The position numbers and the translations under genes were made by a program. A stretch of 33,050 bases of DNA from an uncultured Odoribacter sp. (GTDB taxonomy: Bacteria; Bacteroidota; Bacteroidia; Bacteroidales; Marinifilaceae): assembly GCA_944321145.1 (NCBI GenBank), contig CALUKF010000035.1, positions 1 through 33,050 of the forward strand, read 5' to 3'. The notes beneath the pieces were generated by a model, which saw only the letters and a list, made by a program, of their open reading frames with translations, was not told where the DNA came from and did no database searches. Position 1 is the stretch's first letter. Each line of letters begins with the position of its first letter. Positions 15,783-22,346 of the stretch are shown piece after piece.

Positions 15783-15863
15783 GGAGTCGGAGAGGAGTCG
15801 GAGAGAGGCGGGAGGAATGCAGGGGAGGGAGGCTGGGGGCGTGGAAGGGGGCGGAAAGCGGGG
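15783..15863 (+). other. Purine-rich tract with G-quadruplex-capable runs
   Basis: ggagtcggaga is repeated in tandem (15783-15793, 15794-15804). The following stretch has G-runs at 15822-15825, 15827-15829, 15835-15839 and 15847-15851 with loops of 1, 5 and 7 bases, plus a further GGGG at 15860-15863. The plus strand is nearly all purine here, about 85-120 bp upstream of the S46 -7 box. It meets the usual G3+N1-7 pattern; folding is untested. Confidence 0.55.
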
Positions 15864-15942
15864 TGAAGATTATAGATTTGAATATTTTTGAAATCGAACG
15901 TTATAATTCTTCGGAAATGTGGTGTGATTTAATTTAAATGTG

Positions 15943-15950
15943 TAACTTTG
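15943..15950 (+). promoter_or_regulatory. -7 promoter box of S46 peptidase gene
   Basis: TAACTTTG matches TAnnTTTG and lies 34 bp before the start codon. There is no TTG at 19-21 bp upstream. It would give a 5' leader of roughly 30 bases. Confidence 0.5.
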
Positions 15951-15984
15951 GGGGCTGTGAAAATATAGTTTTAATTACATAAAC

Positions 15985-18153
15985 ATGTACATGAAGAGAA
16001 TCATTATTATTGCGATTGCGTTGCTTTCGTGGACGTTGGCGAAAGCGGACGAGGGTATGTGGCTCCTCTCGAAGATTAAGGAGCTGAACATCGAGAAGAT
16101 GCAGCAGATGGGCTTCAAGCTCACGGCTGAGGACATTTATAACGTGAACAAACCGGGCATCAAGGACGCGATAGTCGGTTTGGGGAATGAAGGGCGTCCT
16201 TTCCAGCATTTTTGCTCGGGCGAAATCATTTCGCCGAACGGGTTGCTGCTGACGAACCACCATTGCGGTTTCAGCGCCATCCAGGCTCATTCTTCCGTGG
16301 AGCATGATTACCTGCGCGACGGTTTTTGGGCATACGAGATGAAGGACGAGCTGGCAAACCCGGGCACGACGGCTTCTATCCTGGACAGGATGGAGGATGT
16401 GACGGAGCGCGTGAATGCCTGCCTGAACGACGGGATGTCGGAGGGCGAGCGTTATGCCGCTATTGACAGTATTTCGGAGATTATCACGAAGGAGGCAACG
16501 GAGGGCACGCATTTCAGCGCGCAGGTGCAGCCGATGTTTGAGGGCAACCAGTTCTTCCTGTTTGTCTATACGATTTACCAGGACGTGCGGCTTGTGGGCG
16601 CTCCCCCGCAGAGCATGGGCAAGTTCGGCGGCGACACGGACAACTGGATGTGGCCGCGCCACACGGCGGATTTCTCTATGTTCCGCATTTATACGGCACC
16701 CGACGGCAGCCCTGCCCCGTATTCCGAGGAGAATGTGCCGTTGAAGCCGAAACATTATTTGCCGGTGTCGGCGAAGGGCGTGCAGGACGGCGATTTCGCG
16801 ATGATCATGGGTTTCCCCGGCACGACGGAGCGTTATATCACGAGCTTCGGGCTGGCGAATACGATGGACATCACGAATACAATCCGTTATGAGGTGCGCA
16901 CGGACAAGTTGGCTGTGATGCGCGAGGGGATGGAGAAAGACCAGAAGACGCGCATACAGTATGCTTCGAAGTATGCGAGCTGCGCAAATTACTGGAAGTA
17001 TTCGAATGAGCAGAACAAGGCGTTGCGCAACTTGAATACGATGGGCAACAAGCAGGCGATCGAGCGGGAGTTTGCCGCTTGGGTGAATGCCGACCCTGCC
17101 CGGAAGGCGGTGTATGGCAGCGTGCTCGCGGATTTGCAGAAGGGTTATGCCGACATGAAGACGCTGGAGACGGCGAATGTGTATGCGCAGGAGGCTCTGG
17201 CAGGACCGGAGGCACACCTCTTTGCTTACCGCACGGGACGGGTGATTGCGAAATTGTGCGACGAGACGGTGAGCGCCGAGGACAAGGCTACGCTCCGCGA
17301 GGCATTGAAGGAGATGGGCGCCGCTTTCTATAAGGATTTCAATACGGATGTGGACGCCAAGTTGTTTGCCGTGTTGTTCAAGATTTACAACGACAAGGTG
17401 GGCGCAGATTTGCAGCCGGAGATTATCAATTTCATCAATAAGAAGTATAAGGGAGATTTCAACAAGTTTGCGGCTGACCTGAAGGCGAAGTCGGTGTTCA
17501 TGAATGAGGCGTCTTTCGATGCTTTCGTTGCCGAACCGAACATGAAGAAGCTGGAGAAGGATTTGGCTTACCAGGCAGGCAAGTCGTTCTATGAGATTTA
17601 TATGAAGATTAACGCTTCGATGGCACCTTATAATACGGTGCTTGCCCGTGGCAACCGCCTGTTCGTGCGTGGGTTGATGGAGATGAATCCTGAGAAGGCT
17701 TGGGCGCCGGACGCTAATTCCACGATCCGCATGACTTACGGCAAGGTGGGCAGCTACAAGCCGCGCGACGCCGTGTTCTATGATTATTACACGACCCTGA
17801 AGGGCGTGATGGAGAAGGAGGGTCCCGCAGGCGGCGAGTTTGAAGTGCCTGCCCGTCTGAAGGAGCTTTATGCACAGAAGAATTTTGCCCCCTACGGCAA
17901 TGACATCCTGAGCGTGAACTTCATCACGGACAACGACATCACCGGCGGCAATAGCGGTTCGCCTGTGATTAATGCCGAGGGGCATTTGATTGGCACGGCT
18001 TTTGACGGCAATTCAGAGGCGATGTCGGGCGATATTGACTTTGAGGAGAATCTGCAACGTTGCATCAACCTCGATACGCGGTATATGCTTTGGATTGTGG
18101 ATGTGTACGCCGGAGCCAAGAATTTGATTAATGAAATGACGATTATAAAATAA
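15985..18153 (+). CDS. dpp7: S46-family dipeptidyl-peptidase, DPP7-like
   Basis: A 722-residue serine exopeptidase of family S46, which releases dipeptides from oligopeptide N termini in the periplasm of Bacteroidetes. The signal peptide ends near LAKA (residue 21), and mature DEGMW is the family's usual N-terminal motif. The catalytic histidine lies in TNHHCG (90-95) and the serine is S657 of GGNSGSP. In Porphyromonas gingivalis enzymes the residue 18 after the serine sets specificity: Arg673 in DPP11 (acidic P1), Gly in DPP7 (hydrophobic P1). Here that position is Gly675 (AFDGNSEAMSGD), so a DPP7-type preference is predicted. An alternative ATG lies two codons in (15991). The ilvE gene begins 8 bases after the stop, so peptide breakdown and branched-chain amino acid metabolism are transcriptionally linked. 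Confidence 0.92.
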   Translation: MYMKRIIIIAIALLSWTLAKADEGMWLLSKIKELNIEKMQQMGFKLTAEDIYNVNKPGIKDAIVGLGNEGRPFQHFCSGEIISPNGLLLTNHHCGFSAIQAHSSVEHDYLRDGFWAYEMKDELANPGTTASILDRMEDVTERVNACLNDGMSEGERYAAIDSISEIITKEATEGTHFSAQVQPMFEGNQFFLFVYTIYQDVRLVGAPPQSMGKFGGDTDNWMWPRHTADFSMFRIYTAPDGSPAPYSEENVPLKPKHYLPVSAKGVQDGDFAMIMGFPGTTERYITSFGLANTMDITNTIRYEVRTDKLAVMREGMEKDQKTRIQYASKYASCANYWKYSNEQNKALRNLNTMGNKQAIEREFAAWVNADPARKAVYGSVLADLQKGYADMKTLETANVYAQEALAGPEAHLFAYRTGRVIAKLCDETVSAEDKATLREALKEMGAAFYKDFNTDVDAKLFAVLFKIYNDKVGADLQPEIINFINKKYKGDFNKFAADLKAKSVFMNEASFDAFVAEPNMKKLEKDLAYQAGKSFYEIYMKINASMAPYNTVLARGNRLFVRGLMEMNPEKAWAPDANSTIRMTYGKVGSYKPRDAVFYDYYTTLKGVMEKEGPAGGEFEVPARLKELYAQKNFAPYGNDILSVNFITDNDITGGNSGSPVINAEGHLIGTAFDGNSEAMSGDIDFEENLQRCINLDTRYMLWIVDVYAGAKNLINEMTIIK

Positions 18154-18161
18154 GAGCGATT

Positions 18162-19187
18162 ATGAAAAACATCGATTGGAGTAAATTGTCTTTTGGATAT
18201 TCGAAGACAGATTACAATGTACGCTGCCATTATAAAGACGGCAAATGGGGTGAGCTCCAGGTGAGCGACTCTGAAATGTTGGAAATGCACATGGCTTCCA
18301 CTTGCTTGCACTACGGGCAGGAGGCTTTCGAGGGCATGAAGGCGTTCCGTGGCAAGGACGGCAAAATCCGCCTGTTCCGCTGCGAGGAGAACGCAAAGCG
18401 CATGCTCAGCTCGGCTGAATATGTGATGATGCAGGCTCCTTCCGTGGAGCTGTTCACCGAGGCAGTCATCAAGGCGATTGAGTTGAACAAGGAGTATGTG
18501 CCGCCTTATGAATCAGGCGCCAGCCTTTACATCCGCCCGTTGCTCATCGGTATCGGGGCGCAGATGGGCGTGGCTCCTGCGAAGGAATACCTTTTCGTGG
18601 TGTTCGTGGCTCCCGTGGGACCGTATTTCAAGGAAGGTTTCAAGCCGACTAAAGTCATGTTGGAACACACTTACGACCGTGCTGCTCCCAACGGTACGGG
18701 ACATATCAAGGTGGGCGGCAACTATGCAGCGGGCATGCGTTCCGGCGAAGTTGCCCACCAGAAGGGTTATTCGACTGCCATTTTCTTGGATTCCAAAGAG
18801 AAGAAATATATTGACGAGTGCGGTCCTGCCAACTTCTTTGGCATCAAGGACGGGGCATACATCACGCCGTTCTCTCACTCTATCCTGCCGTCTATCACTA
18901 ACGCCAGCCTCATGGTATTGGCTGAGGACATGGGATTGCGCGTAGAACGCCGCCATATTCCGGTGGAGGAATTGGAGACTTTCGAGGAAGCAGGCGCTTG
19001 CGGCACGGCTGCCGTTATCAGCCCGATTTCTGAAATCGACGACCCGGAAACCGGTCTGACCGTGAAATTCGGCGACCCGAACAAAGCCGGCGAGTGGTGT
19101 ACGAAACTCTACAACCGCCTGCGTGCCATCCAGTATGGCGACGAGCCGGATAAATTCGGCTGGGTGCGGGTATTGGATTTCCAATAA
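18162..19187 (+). CDS. ilvE: Branched-chain amino acid aminotransferase
   Basis: A 341-residue fold-type IV PLP enzyme that interconverts leucine, isoleucine and valine with their 2-oxo acids using glutamate/2-oxoglutarate. Visible marks are HYGQEAFEGMKAFRG (50-64), SLYIRPLLIG (121-130) and GHIKVGGNYAAG (180-191) with the PLP-binding lysine K183. DECGPANFFGIKDG (218-231) and GTAAVISPI near the C terminus also fit. Length matches the eukaryote/Bacteroidetes-like long BCAT type. It starts 8 bases after the S46 stop and is followed by a strong terminator, so it closes a two-gene operon. In a peptide-fermenting organism it could work in the degradative direction, supplying branched-chain acids, but the sequence does not show direction. 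Confidence 0.95.
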   Translation: MKNIDWSKLSFGYSKTDYNVRCHYKDGKWGELQVSDSEMLEMHMASTCLHYGQEAFEGMKAFRGKDGKIRLFRCEENAKRMLSSAEYVMMQAPSVELFTEAVIKAIELNKEYVPPYESGASLYIRPLLIGIGAQMGVAPAKEYLFVVFVAPVGPYFKEGFKPTKVMLEHTYDRAAPNGTGHIKVGGNYAAGMRSGEVAHQKGYSTAIFLDSKEKKYIDECGPANFFGIKDGAYITPFSHSILPSITNASLMVLAEDMGLRVERRHIPVEELETFEEAGACGTAAVISPISEIDDPETGLTVKFGDPNKAGEWCTKLYNRLRAIQYGDEPDKFGWVRVLDFQ

Positions 19188-19210
19188 TCGGTTTGCAACA
19201 GAACAAAAAA

Positions 19211-19234
19211 GCCGGGCAGACGCCCGGCTTTTTT
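19211..19234. terminator. Bidirectional intrinsic terminator between ilvE and deaminase gene
   Basis: GCCGGGC-agac-GCCCGGC (19211-19228) is flanked by an A-tract on the left and TTTTTT on the right. It can therefore end the plus-strand ilvE transcript and the minus-strand deaminase transcript alike. The two genes converge on it. Confidence 0.92.
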
Positions 19235-19249
19235 GTTGCTGCCCCCCAG

Positions 19250-19843
19250 TCAATACTCCACCTTGTCTTCTTTCTCTTTCCAGAGGCGGAATTCCTCGCC
19301 TGCGCCCTCTTCCCGTTGGTTCAGGAAGGGAATCGACCGTTCTGCTTCTTTCAGGGCAATCTCTTTGTAAATGAACGAGTCGTCGAAACCGCCGTCGGCG
19401 GCGTCCTCCTTCGTGCAGGCGTAGTACACCCGCTCCGGGCGTGCCCAGTAAATCGCTCCCAGGCACATCGGGCACGGCTCGCAACTTGTGTACACCTCGC
19501 AGCCCGTCAGTTGGAACGAGCCAAGCGCCTTGCAGGCTTTGCGGATGGCGTTTACCTCGGCATGCGCTGTGGGGTCGTTGTCCGGTGTCACCGTATTGCC
19601 CGATGAGGCAATCACTTTCCCGTCCTTGACTACCACCGCCCCGAAGGGACCGCCTGTTCCGTTCTTCACGTTTTCCACTGCAATGCGGATGGCTTCCTGC
19701 ATGAATTTCGGGTTGTAGGAGTGATTGGCAGCCTCCTTTTCCTCCTCGTCTTTTTGTCCCTTGTCTCCCGAAAATGCCGAGAGCAGGCATACGCAGCACA
19801 ACGCTACGCCCATTTTTCCCCATGTCTTCATCTTCTTTCGCAT
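19250..19843 (-). CDS. Exported nucleoside/guanine deaminase-like protein
   Basis: A 197-residue zinc deaminase of the cytidine/guanine deaminase fold. The catalytic domain (about 45-180) has HAEVNAI (94-100; H94 ligand, E96 proton shuttle) and SCEPCPMC (120-127; C124 and C127 ligands). GGPFGAVVV and the C-terminal GGFDDSFIYKE stretch resemble bacterial guanine deaminases. The unusual part is the first 26 residues: basic MRKKMKTWGK, then a hydrophobic, Cys-rich core ending LLSAFSG, a credible export signal, followed by a charged linker (DKGQKDEEEKEAA). Cytosolic relatives begin directly with the catalytic domain. Periplasmic or surface salvage of guanine or nucleosides is thus inferred. If the signal is not functional, an internal start would need to be found; the nearest internal ATG (M48) falls inside the catalytic domain. 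The gene ends at a shared terminator. Confidence 0.82.
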   Translation of the reverse strand: MRKKMKTWGKMGVALCCVCLLSAFSGDKGQKDEEEKEAANHSYNPKFMQEAIRIAVENVKNGTGGPFGAVVVKDGKVIASSGNTVTPDNDPTAHAEVNAIRKACKALGSFQLTGCEVYTSCEPCPMCLGAIYWARPERVYYACTKEDAADGGFDDSFIYKEIALKEAERSIPFLNQREEGAGEEFRLWKEKEDKVEY

Positions 19844-19915
19844 TAAATGTTTATACTCACGGCAGCCTGCGTGTTTCTACACGCTCCGGCTCCCCTGTTG
19901 TTTGCAATCTCTCTG

Positions 19916-19923
19916 CAAAGTTA
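19916..19923 (-). promoter_or_regulatory. -7 promoter box of the deaminase gene
   Basis: The minus strand reads TAACTTTG, a perfect -7 box, 72 bp before the start codon. No TTG occurs at the -33 position. A small hairpin CGTGT-ttct-ACACG lies in the resulting leader (19870-19883). Confidence 0.45.
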
Positions 19924-19953
19924 TGCTTTTCCGGGGAAAGTTGTCGCTTTTTT

Positions 19954-20058
19954 GCCAACATGCGAAATGAAAAGACGCCAAAGTGAGAGGTGAAATCGCG
20001 CCAAAGTGCGAAATGAAATTATGCCAAAGTGAGAAATAAAATTGCGCCAAAGTGAGAG
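19954..20058 (+). repeat. 23-bp tandem array upstream of the DUF4143 ATPase gene
   Basis: Units start at 19954, 19977, 20000, 20023 and 20046 (partial, 13 bp), an exact 23 bp period. The consensus is gccaaagtg(a/c)g, then aaatgaaat with some variation, then three variable bases. The first unit is the most diverged. The array ends 19 bp before the -7 box of the ATPase gene, so it covers the place where an activator or repressor would act. Confidence 0.88.
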
Positions 20059-20076
20059 TTTCTTAAAACTTTTTCT

Positions 20077-20084
20077 TACTTTTG
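20077..20084 (+). promoter_or_regulatory. -7 promoter box of the DUF4143 ATPase gene
   Basis: TACTTTTG is a perfect TAnnTTTG match. It overlaps a TTG at 20082 that could be mistaken for a start codon, and so moves the start to an ATG at 20094 or 20103. No TTG is found at the -33 position, where the end of the 23-bp array lies. Confidence 0.6.
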
Positions 20085-20102
20085 CCTTATAAAATGTCTG
20101 AT

Positions 20103-21380
20103 ATGAAGAATTATAAGCCAAGAATTGCCGATGAAATACTTGCGCGTCGTTTGCGCGGGAAAGGTGCCGTACTCATCCAGGGTCCTAAATGGTGCGGAAA
20201 GACGACAACTGCTGAGCAGCAAGCCCGTAGTATTCTCTATATGGATGATTCCGACACAATGCGTCAAAATTTGGAATTGGCAGAGGTTGCCCCCAAAAAG
20301 TTGCTGCTGGGCGATACGCCTCGCCTTATCGACGAATGGCAGTTGGCTCCGCAATTGTGGGATGCCATTCGCTACGAGGTCGACCATCGCGAAGGAATGG
20401 GGCATTTCATATTGACCGGTTCTGCTGTTCCTGCAGACAAAAGCAAGATGCGGCACAGCGGTACGGGACGCTTTGCATGGCTCACCATGCGTACGATGAG
20501 CTTGTACGAATCCGGAGATTCCAATGGCGAAGTGAGTCTAAAGGAATTGTTTGAGCACAGTTCTTCTGACCTTTTTTCGACCAATGCCTTGAACATAGAC
20601 GACATAGCCTGGCTTATCTGCCGTGGCGGTTGGCCTAAAGCAACTTTGCTGGATAAAGAGGTGGCATTAGACCAGGCATACGACTATTTCGACGGTGTGG
20701 TGAACTCTGACATTTCCCGTGTTGATGGTGTAAATCGCAATCCGGAGCGGGCAAAACGAATATTTCGCTCCCTGGCGCGCCACCAAGCAACCCAGGCACC
20801 TATTACGACCATTTGCTCCGACATAGTTGCTAATGATAACGTGGAGGACATTCGGGAGACCGTTTCCTCTTACATCGAGGCGTTAAAGAAAATCTTTGTC
20901 GTAGAGGATTCGCCGGCGTGGAATCCCAATTTGAGAAGCAAAACTGCCATCCGTACATCCGATTGCCGCTATTTTGCAGACCCGTCAATTGGAGTGGCGG
21001 CTTTAGGCATTGGTCCCCGTGATTTGGAGAACGATTTGCAGACCATGGGATTATTCTTTGAAACCCTTTGCATCCGTGACCTTCGGGTGTACGCAGATGC
21101 ATTGGATGGCACCGTTTACCATTATCGTGATAAAATGGGTTTGGAATGTGATGCGGTTGTCCATTTGCGCAATGGAAAATACGGGTTGATAGAAATCAAA
21201 CTTGGAGGGGATGCCAATATAGATGCAGGAGCTAAAAACCTGAAAACGCTGGCAGCCAACATCGATGTGAAGAAGATGCAAGCTCCCTCTTTCCTCATGG
21301 TGCTCACCGGCGTGACCCAATATGCTTATTGCCGGAAAGACGGTGTGTTGGTGGTTCCTGTCGGTTGTCTGAAAAACTAA
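20103..21380 (+). CDS. AAA_14/DUF4143 ATP-binding protein
   Basis: A 425-residue P-loop ATPase of the AAA_14 (PF13173) plus DUF4143 (PF13635) type, multi-copy in Bacteroidetes and without a settled function. The P-loop is GPKWCGKTT (27-35), the Walker B-like strand is RLIDEW (74-79), and FILTGSA (102-108) is a sensor-like segment. The C-terminal part has ECDAVV followed by LIEIKLG, with D350, E364 and K366 in the spacing of a PD-(D/E)XK nuclease-like fold. The start at 20103 is chosen because MKNYKPRIAD fits the usual N terminus and leaves a leader after the -7 box; 20094 (MSDMKNYK...) is also possible. The gene stands alone between a 23-bp repeat array and an inverted 11-bp array. It shares the ATPase-plus-nuclease-like layout with the 792-4091 pair but belongs to a different family. 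Confidence 0.88.
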   Translation: MKNYKPRIADEILARRLRGKGAVLIQGPKWCGKTTTAEQQARSILYMDDSDTMRQNLELAEVAPKKLLLGDTPRLIDEWQLAPQLWDAIRYEVDHREGMGHFILTGSAVPADKSKMRHSGTGRFAWLTMRTMSLYESGDSNGEVSLKELFEHSSSDLFSTNALNIDDIAWLICRGGWPKATLLDKEVALDQAYDYFDGVVNSDISRVDGVNRNPERAKRIFRSLARHQATQAPITTICSDIVANDNVEDIRETVSSYIEALKKIFVVEDSPAWNPNLRSKTAIRTSDCRYFADPSIGVAALGIGPRDLENDLQTMGLFFETLCIRDLRVYADALDGTVYHYRDKMGLECDAVVHLRNGKYGLIEIKLGGDANIDAGAKNLKTLAANIDVKKMQAPSFLMVLTGVTQYAYCRKDGVLVVPVGCLKN

Positions 21381-21450
21381 GATGCAGTTTTGTGAACATG
21401 ATTTGGGGATACTGAGAGAATAGGATTTGCTTGAGATTGGTTTGGCTTCT

Positions 21451-21532
21451 TGCGGTACTAATTCGGTACTGGTTCGGTGCTCCTTGGGTTGCGACCCAAG
21501 GAGTACCGAACTGATACCGGCGGATACCGGCG
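21451..21532. repeat. Inverted array of 11-bp repeats around a perfect central stem
   Basis: CGGT(A/G) occurs at 21453, 21464 and 21475 (11 bp steps). The centre is TTGGGT-TGCG-ACCCAA (21484-21499), and the right side has TACCG at 21504, 21515 and 21525. From 21475 to 21508 the arms pair almost perfectly (one mismatch), and pairing continues outward with small gaps. No T-run follows, so it is not a standard terminator for the ATPase gene. Confidence 0.85.
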
Positions 21533-21639
21533 ATAAGCGGGCGAAACTCAAGCGAATCTGTGGGGCGTTGGATGATAATGGCGGATGAGCCGTTTGTATT
21601 TGCAAGTTATACTGCGGGAATTGAAAAATGCGCTAAAGT

Positions 21640-21671
21640 TTGGCGGAAATTGGGAGAATAGATTATATTTG
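21640..21671 (+). promoter_or_regulatory. Promoter of the ECF sigma gene
   Basis: TTG at 21640-21642 and TATATTTG at 21664-21671 are 21 bp apart, a full match to the housekeeping Bacteroidetes promoter. The start codon follows 15 bp later. The regulator can thus be made at a basal level without its own activity. Confidence 0.65.
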
Positions 21672-21686
21672 CGGGCGTAATTAGCT

Positions 21687-22250
21687 ATGGAGTTTATGGA
21701 AGAAGAATTCGACAGAGTATATAGAGAGACTGCAAAGGAGCTATTTTGGATGGCTTATGCTTTGATTAAGGATAAGGAGATTGCGGATAATGCTGTGCAG
21801 GAGGCTTTCATGGCGGTATGGGAAGACCGTGAAAGGCTGTTGGGTTCTCCTTATTTGTATGGCTATTTGGTGCGTTCGGTGAAAAATTATGTGTCCAATT
21901 ATCGGCGGGATGAGCTTAATCGCGCAAAGCATGAGAGTGAAATTGCTTATTTGACGTCCCAAGATTCGGAGGTGGACGAGGATGAATATGCAGCCCGGTT
22001 AAAATTGGCGCGGAAGTTGGTGGCGGAGTTGCCGGAACGTTGCCGGGAGGTTTTTGTGAAATGTGTGCTGGAAGGGATGAGTTATCAGGATTGCGCCGGA
22101 GAGTTGGATGTGTCGGTGAATACTGTGAAGTTTCATGTGAAGGAGGCATACGAGCGGTTGAGGAAAGGGGCAAAAAACGATCCGAAGATTTTGTTGTTGG
22201 TAGTTTGTTGCCTGTATTTCATAGATAGTGAGGGTGTTCTTTGTTTTTAA
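21687..22250 (+). CDS. ECF RNA polymerase sigma factor
   Basis: A 187-residue sigma-70 factor of the extracytoplasmic-function group found with FecR/SusC systems. Region 2 (about 8-75) has the DNAVQEAFMAVWEDRERL-type sequence and LVRSVKNYVSNYRR. Region 4 (about 108-160) has LPERCREVFVKCVLEG followed by the helix-turn-helix MSYQDCAGELDVSVNTVKFHVKEA. It should direct transcription of the downstream uptake genes once released by the FecR-type anti-sigma encoded at 23908. The C-terminal tail (about 167-187) is markedly hydrophobic and Cys-containing (ILLLVVCCLYFI); hydrophobic tails occur in some Bacteroidetes members, with unknown purpose. An alternative ATG is at 21696. The anti-sigma gene is not next to it: a lipoprotein gene lies between. 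Confidence 0.93.
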   Translation: MEFMEEEFDRVYRETAKELFWMAYALIKDKEIADNAVQEAFMAVWEDRERLLGSPYLYGYLVRSVKNYVSNYRRDELNRAKHESEIAYLTSQDSEVDEDEYAARLKLARKLVAELPERCREVFVKCVLEGMSYQDCAGELDVSVNTVKFHVKEAYERLRKGAKNDPKILLLVVCCLYFIDSEGVLCF

Positions 22251-22346
22251 AGAATTATTTTATCTTTTTTATCCGAAATTTCCCTACCCTTTTTCGTTTT
22301 TGTGTGTTTTGTTGGTGTAAGAGTTAAAACAATAAAACGACAAATT

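Larger units (their letters stand above)
15542..15984. other. 443-bp gene-free divergent intergenic region
   Basis: This gap separates the divergent rlmN and S46 peptidase genes. It holds the rlmN -7 box, an inverted array of 11-bp repeats (15684-15769), a purine-rich G-run tract (15783-15864) and the S46 -7 box (15943-15950). No coding frame in it is supported. Confidence 0.7.
21381..21686. other. 306-bp gene-free gap before the sigma factor gene
   Basis: The gap contains the inverted 11-bp array (21451-21532) and the sigma gene promoter (21640-21671). The rest shows no frame or signal that I can support. Confidence 0.6.

Noticed and set aside
15934-17985. 683-residue open frame on the minus strand
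   Set aside because: It lies opposite the well-supported S46 peptidase gene, is rich in His, Arg and Leu as antisense frames of such genes are, and shows no known motif.
19954-20058. 23-bp direct repeats considered as plasmid or phage iterons at an origin
   Set aside because: No replication initiator, partition gene or AT-rich unwinding region is nearby, and the array abuts a normal promoter.
20082-20102. TTG start (20082) for the DUF4143 ATPase
   Set aside because: The TTG is part of the TACTTTTG promoter box, so it would not be within the transcript.
21451-21532. Inverted array as intrinsic terminator of the ATPase gene
   Set aside because: The stem is strong, but no T-run follows it on either strand.
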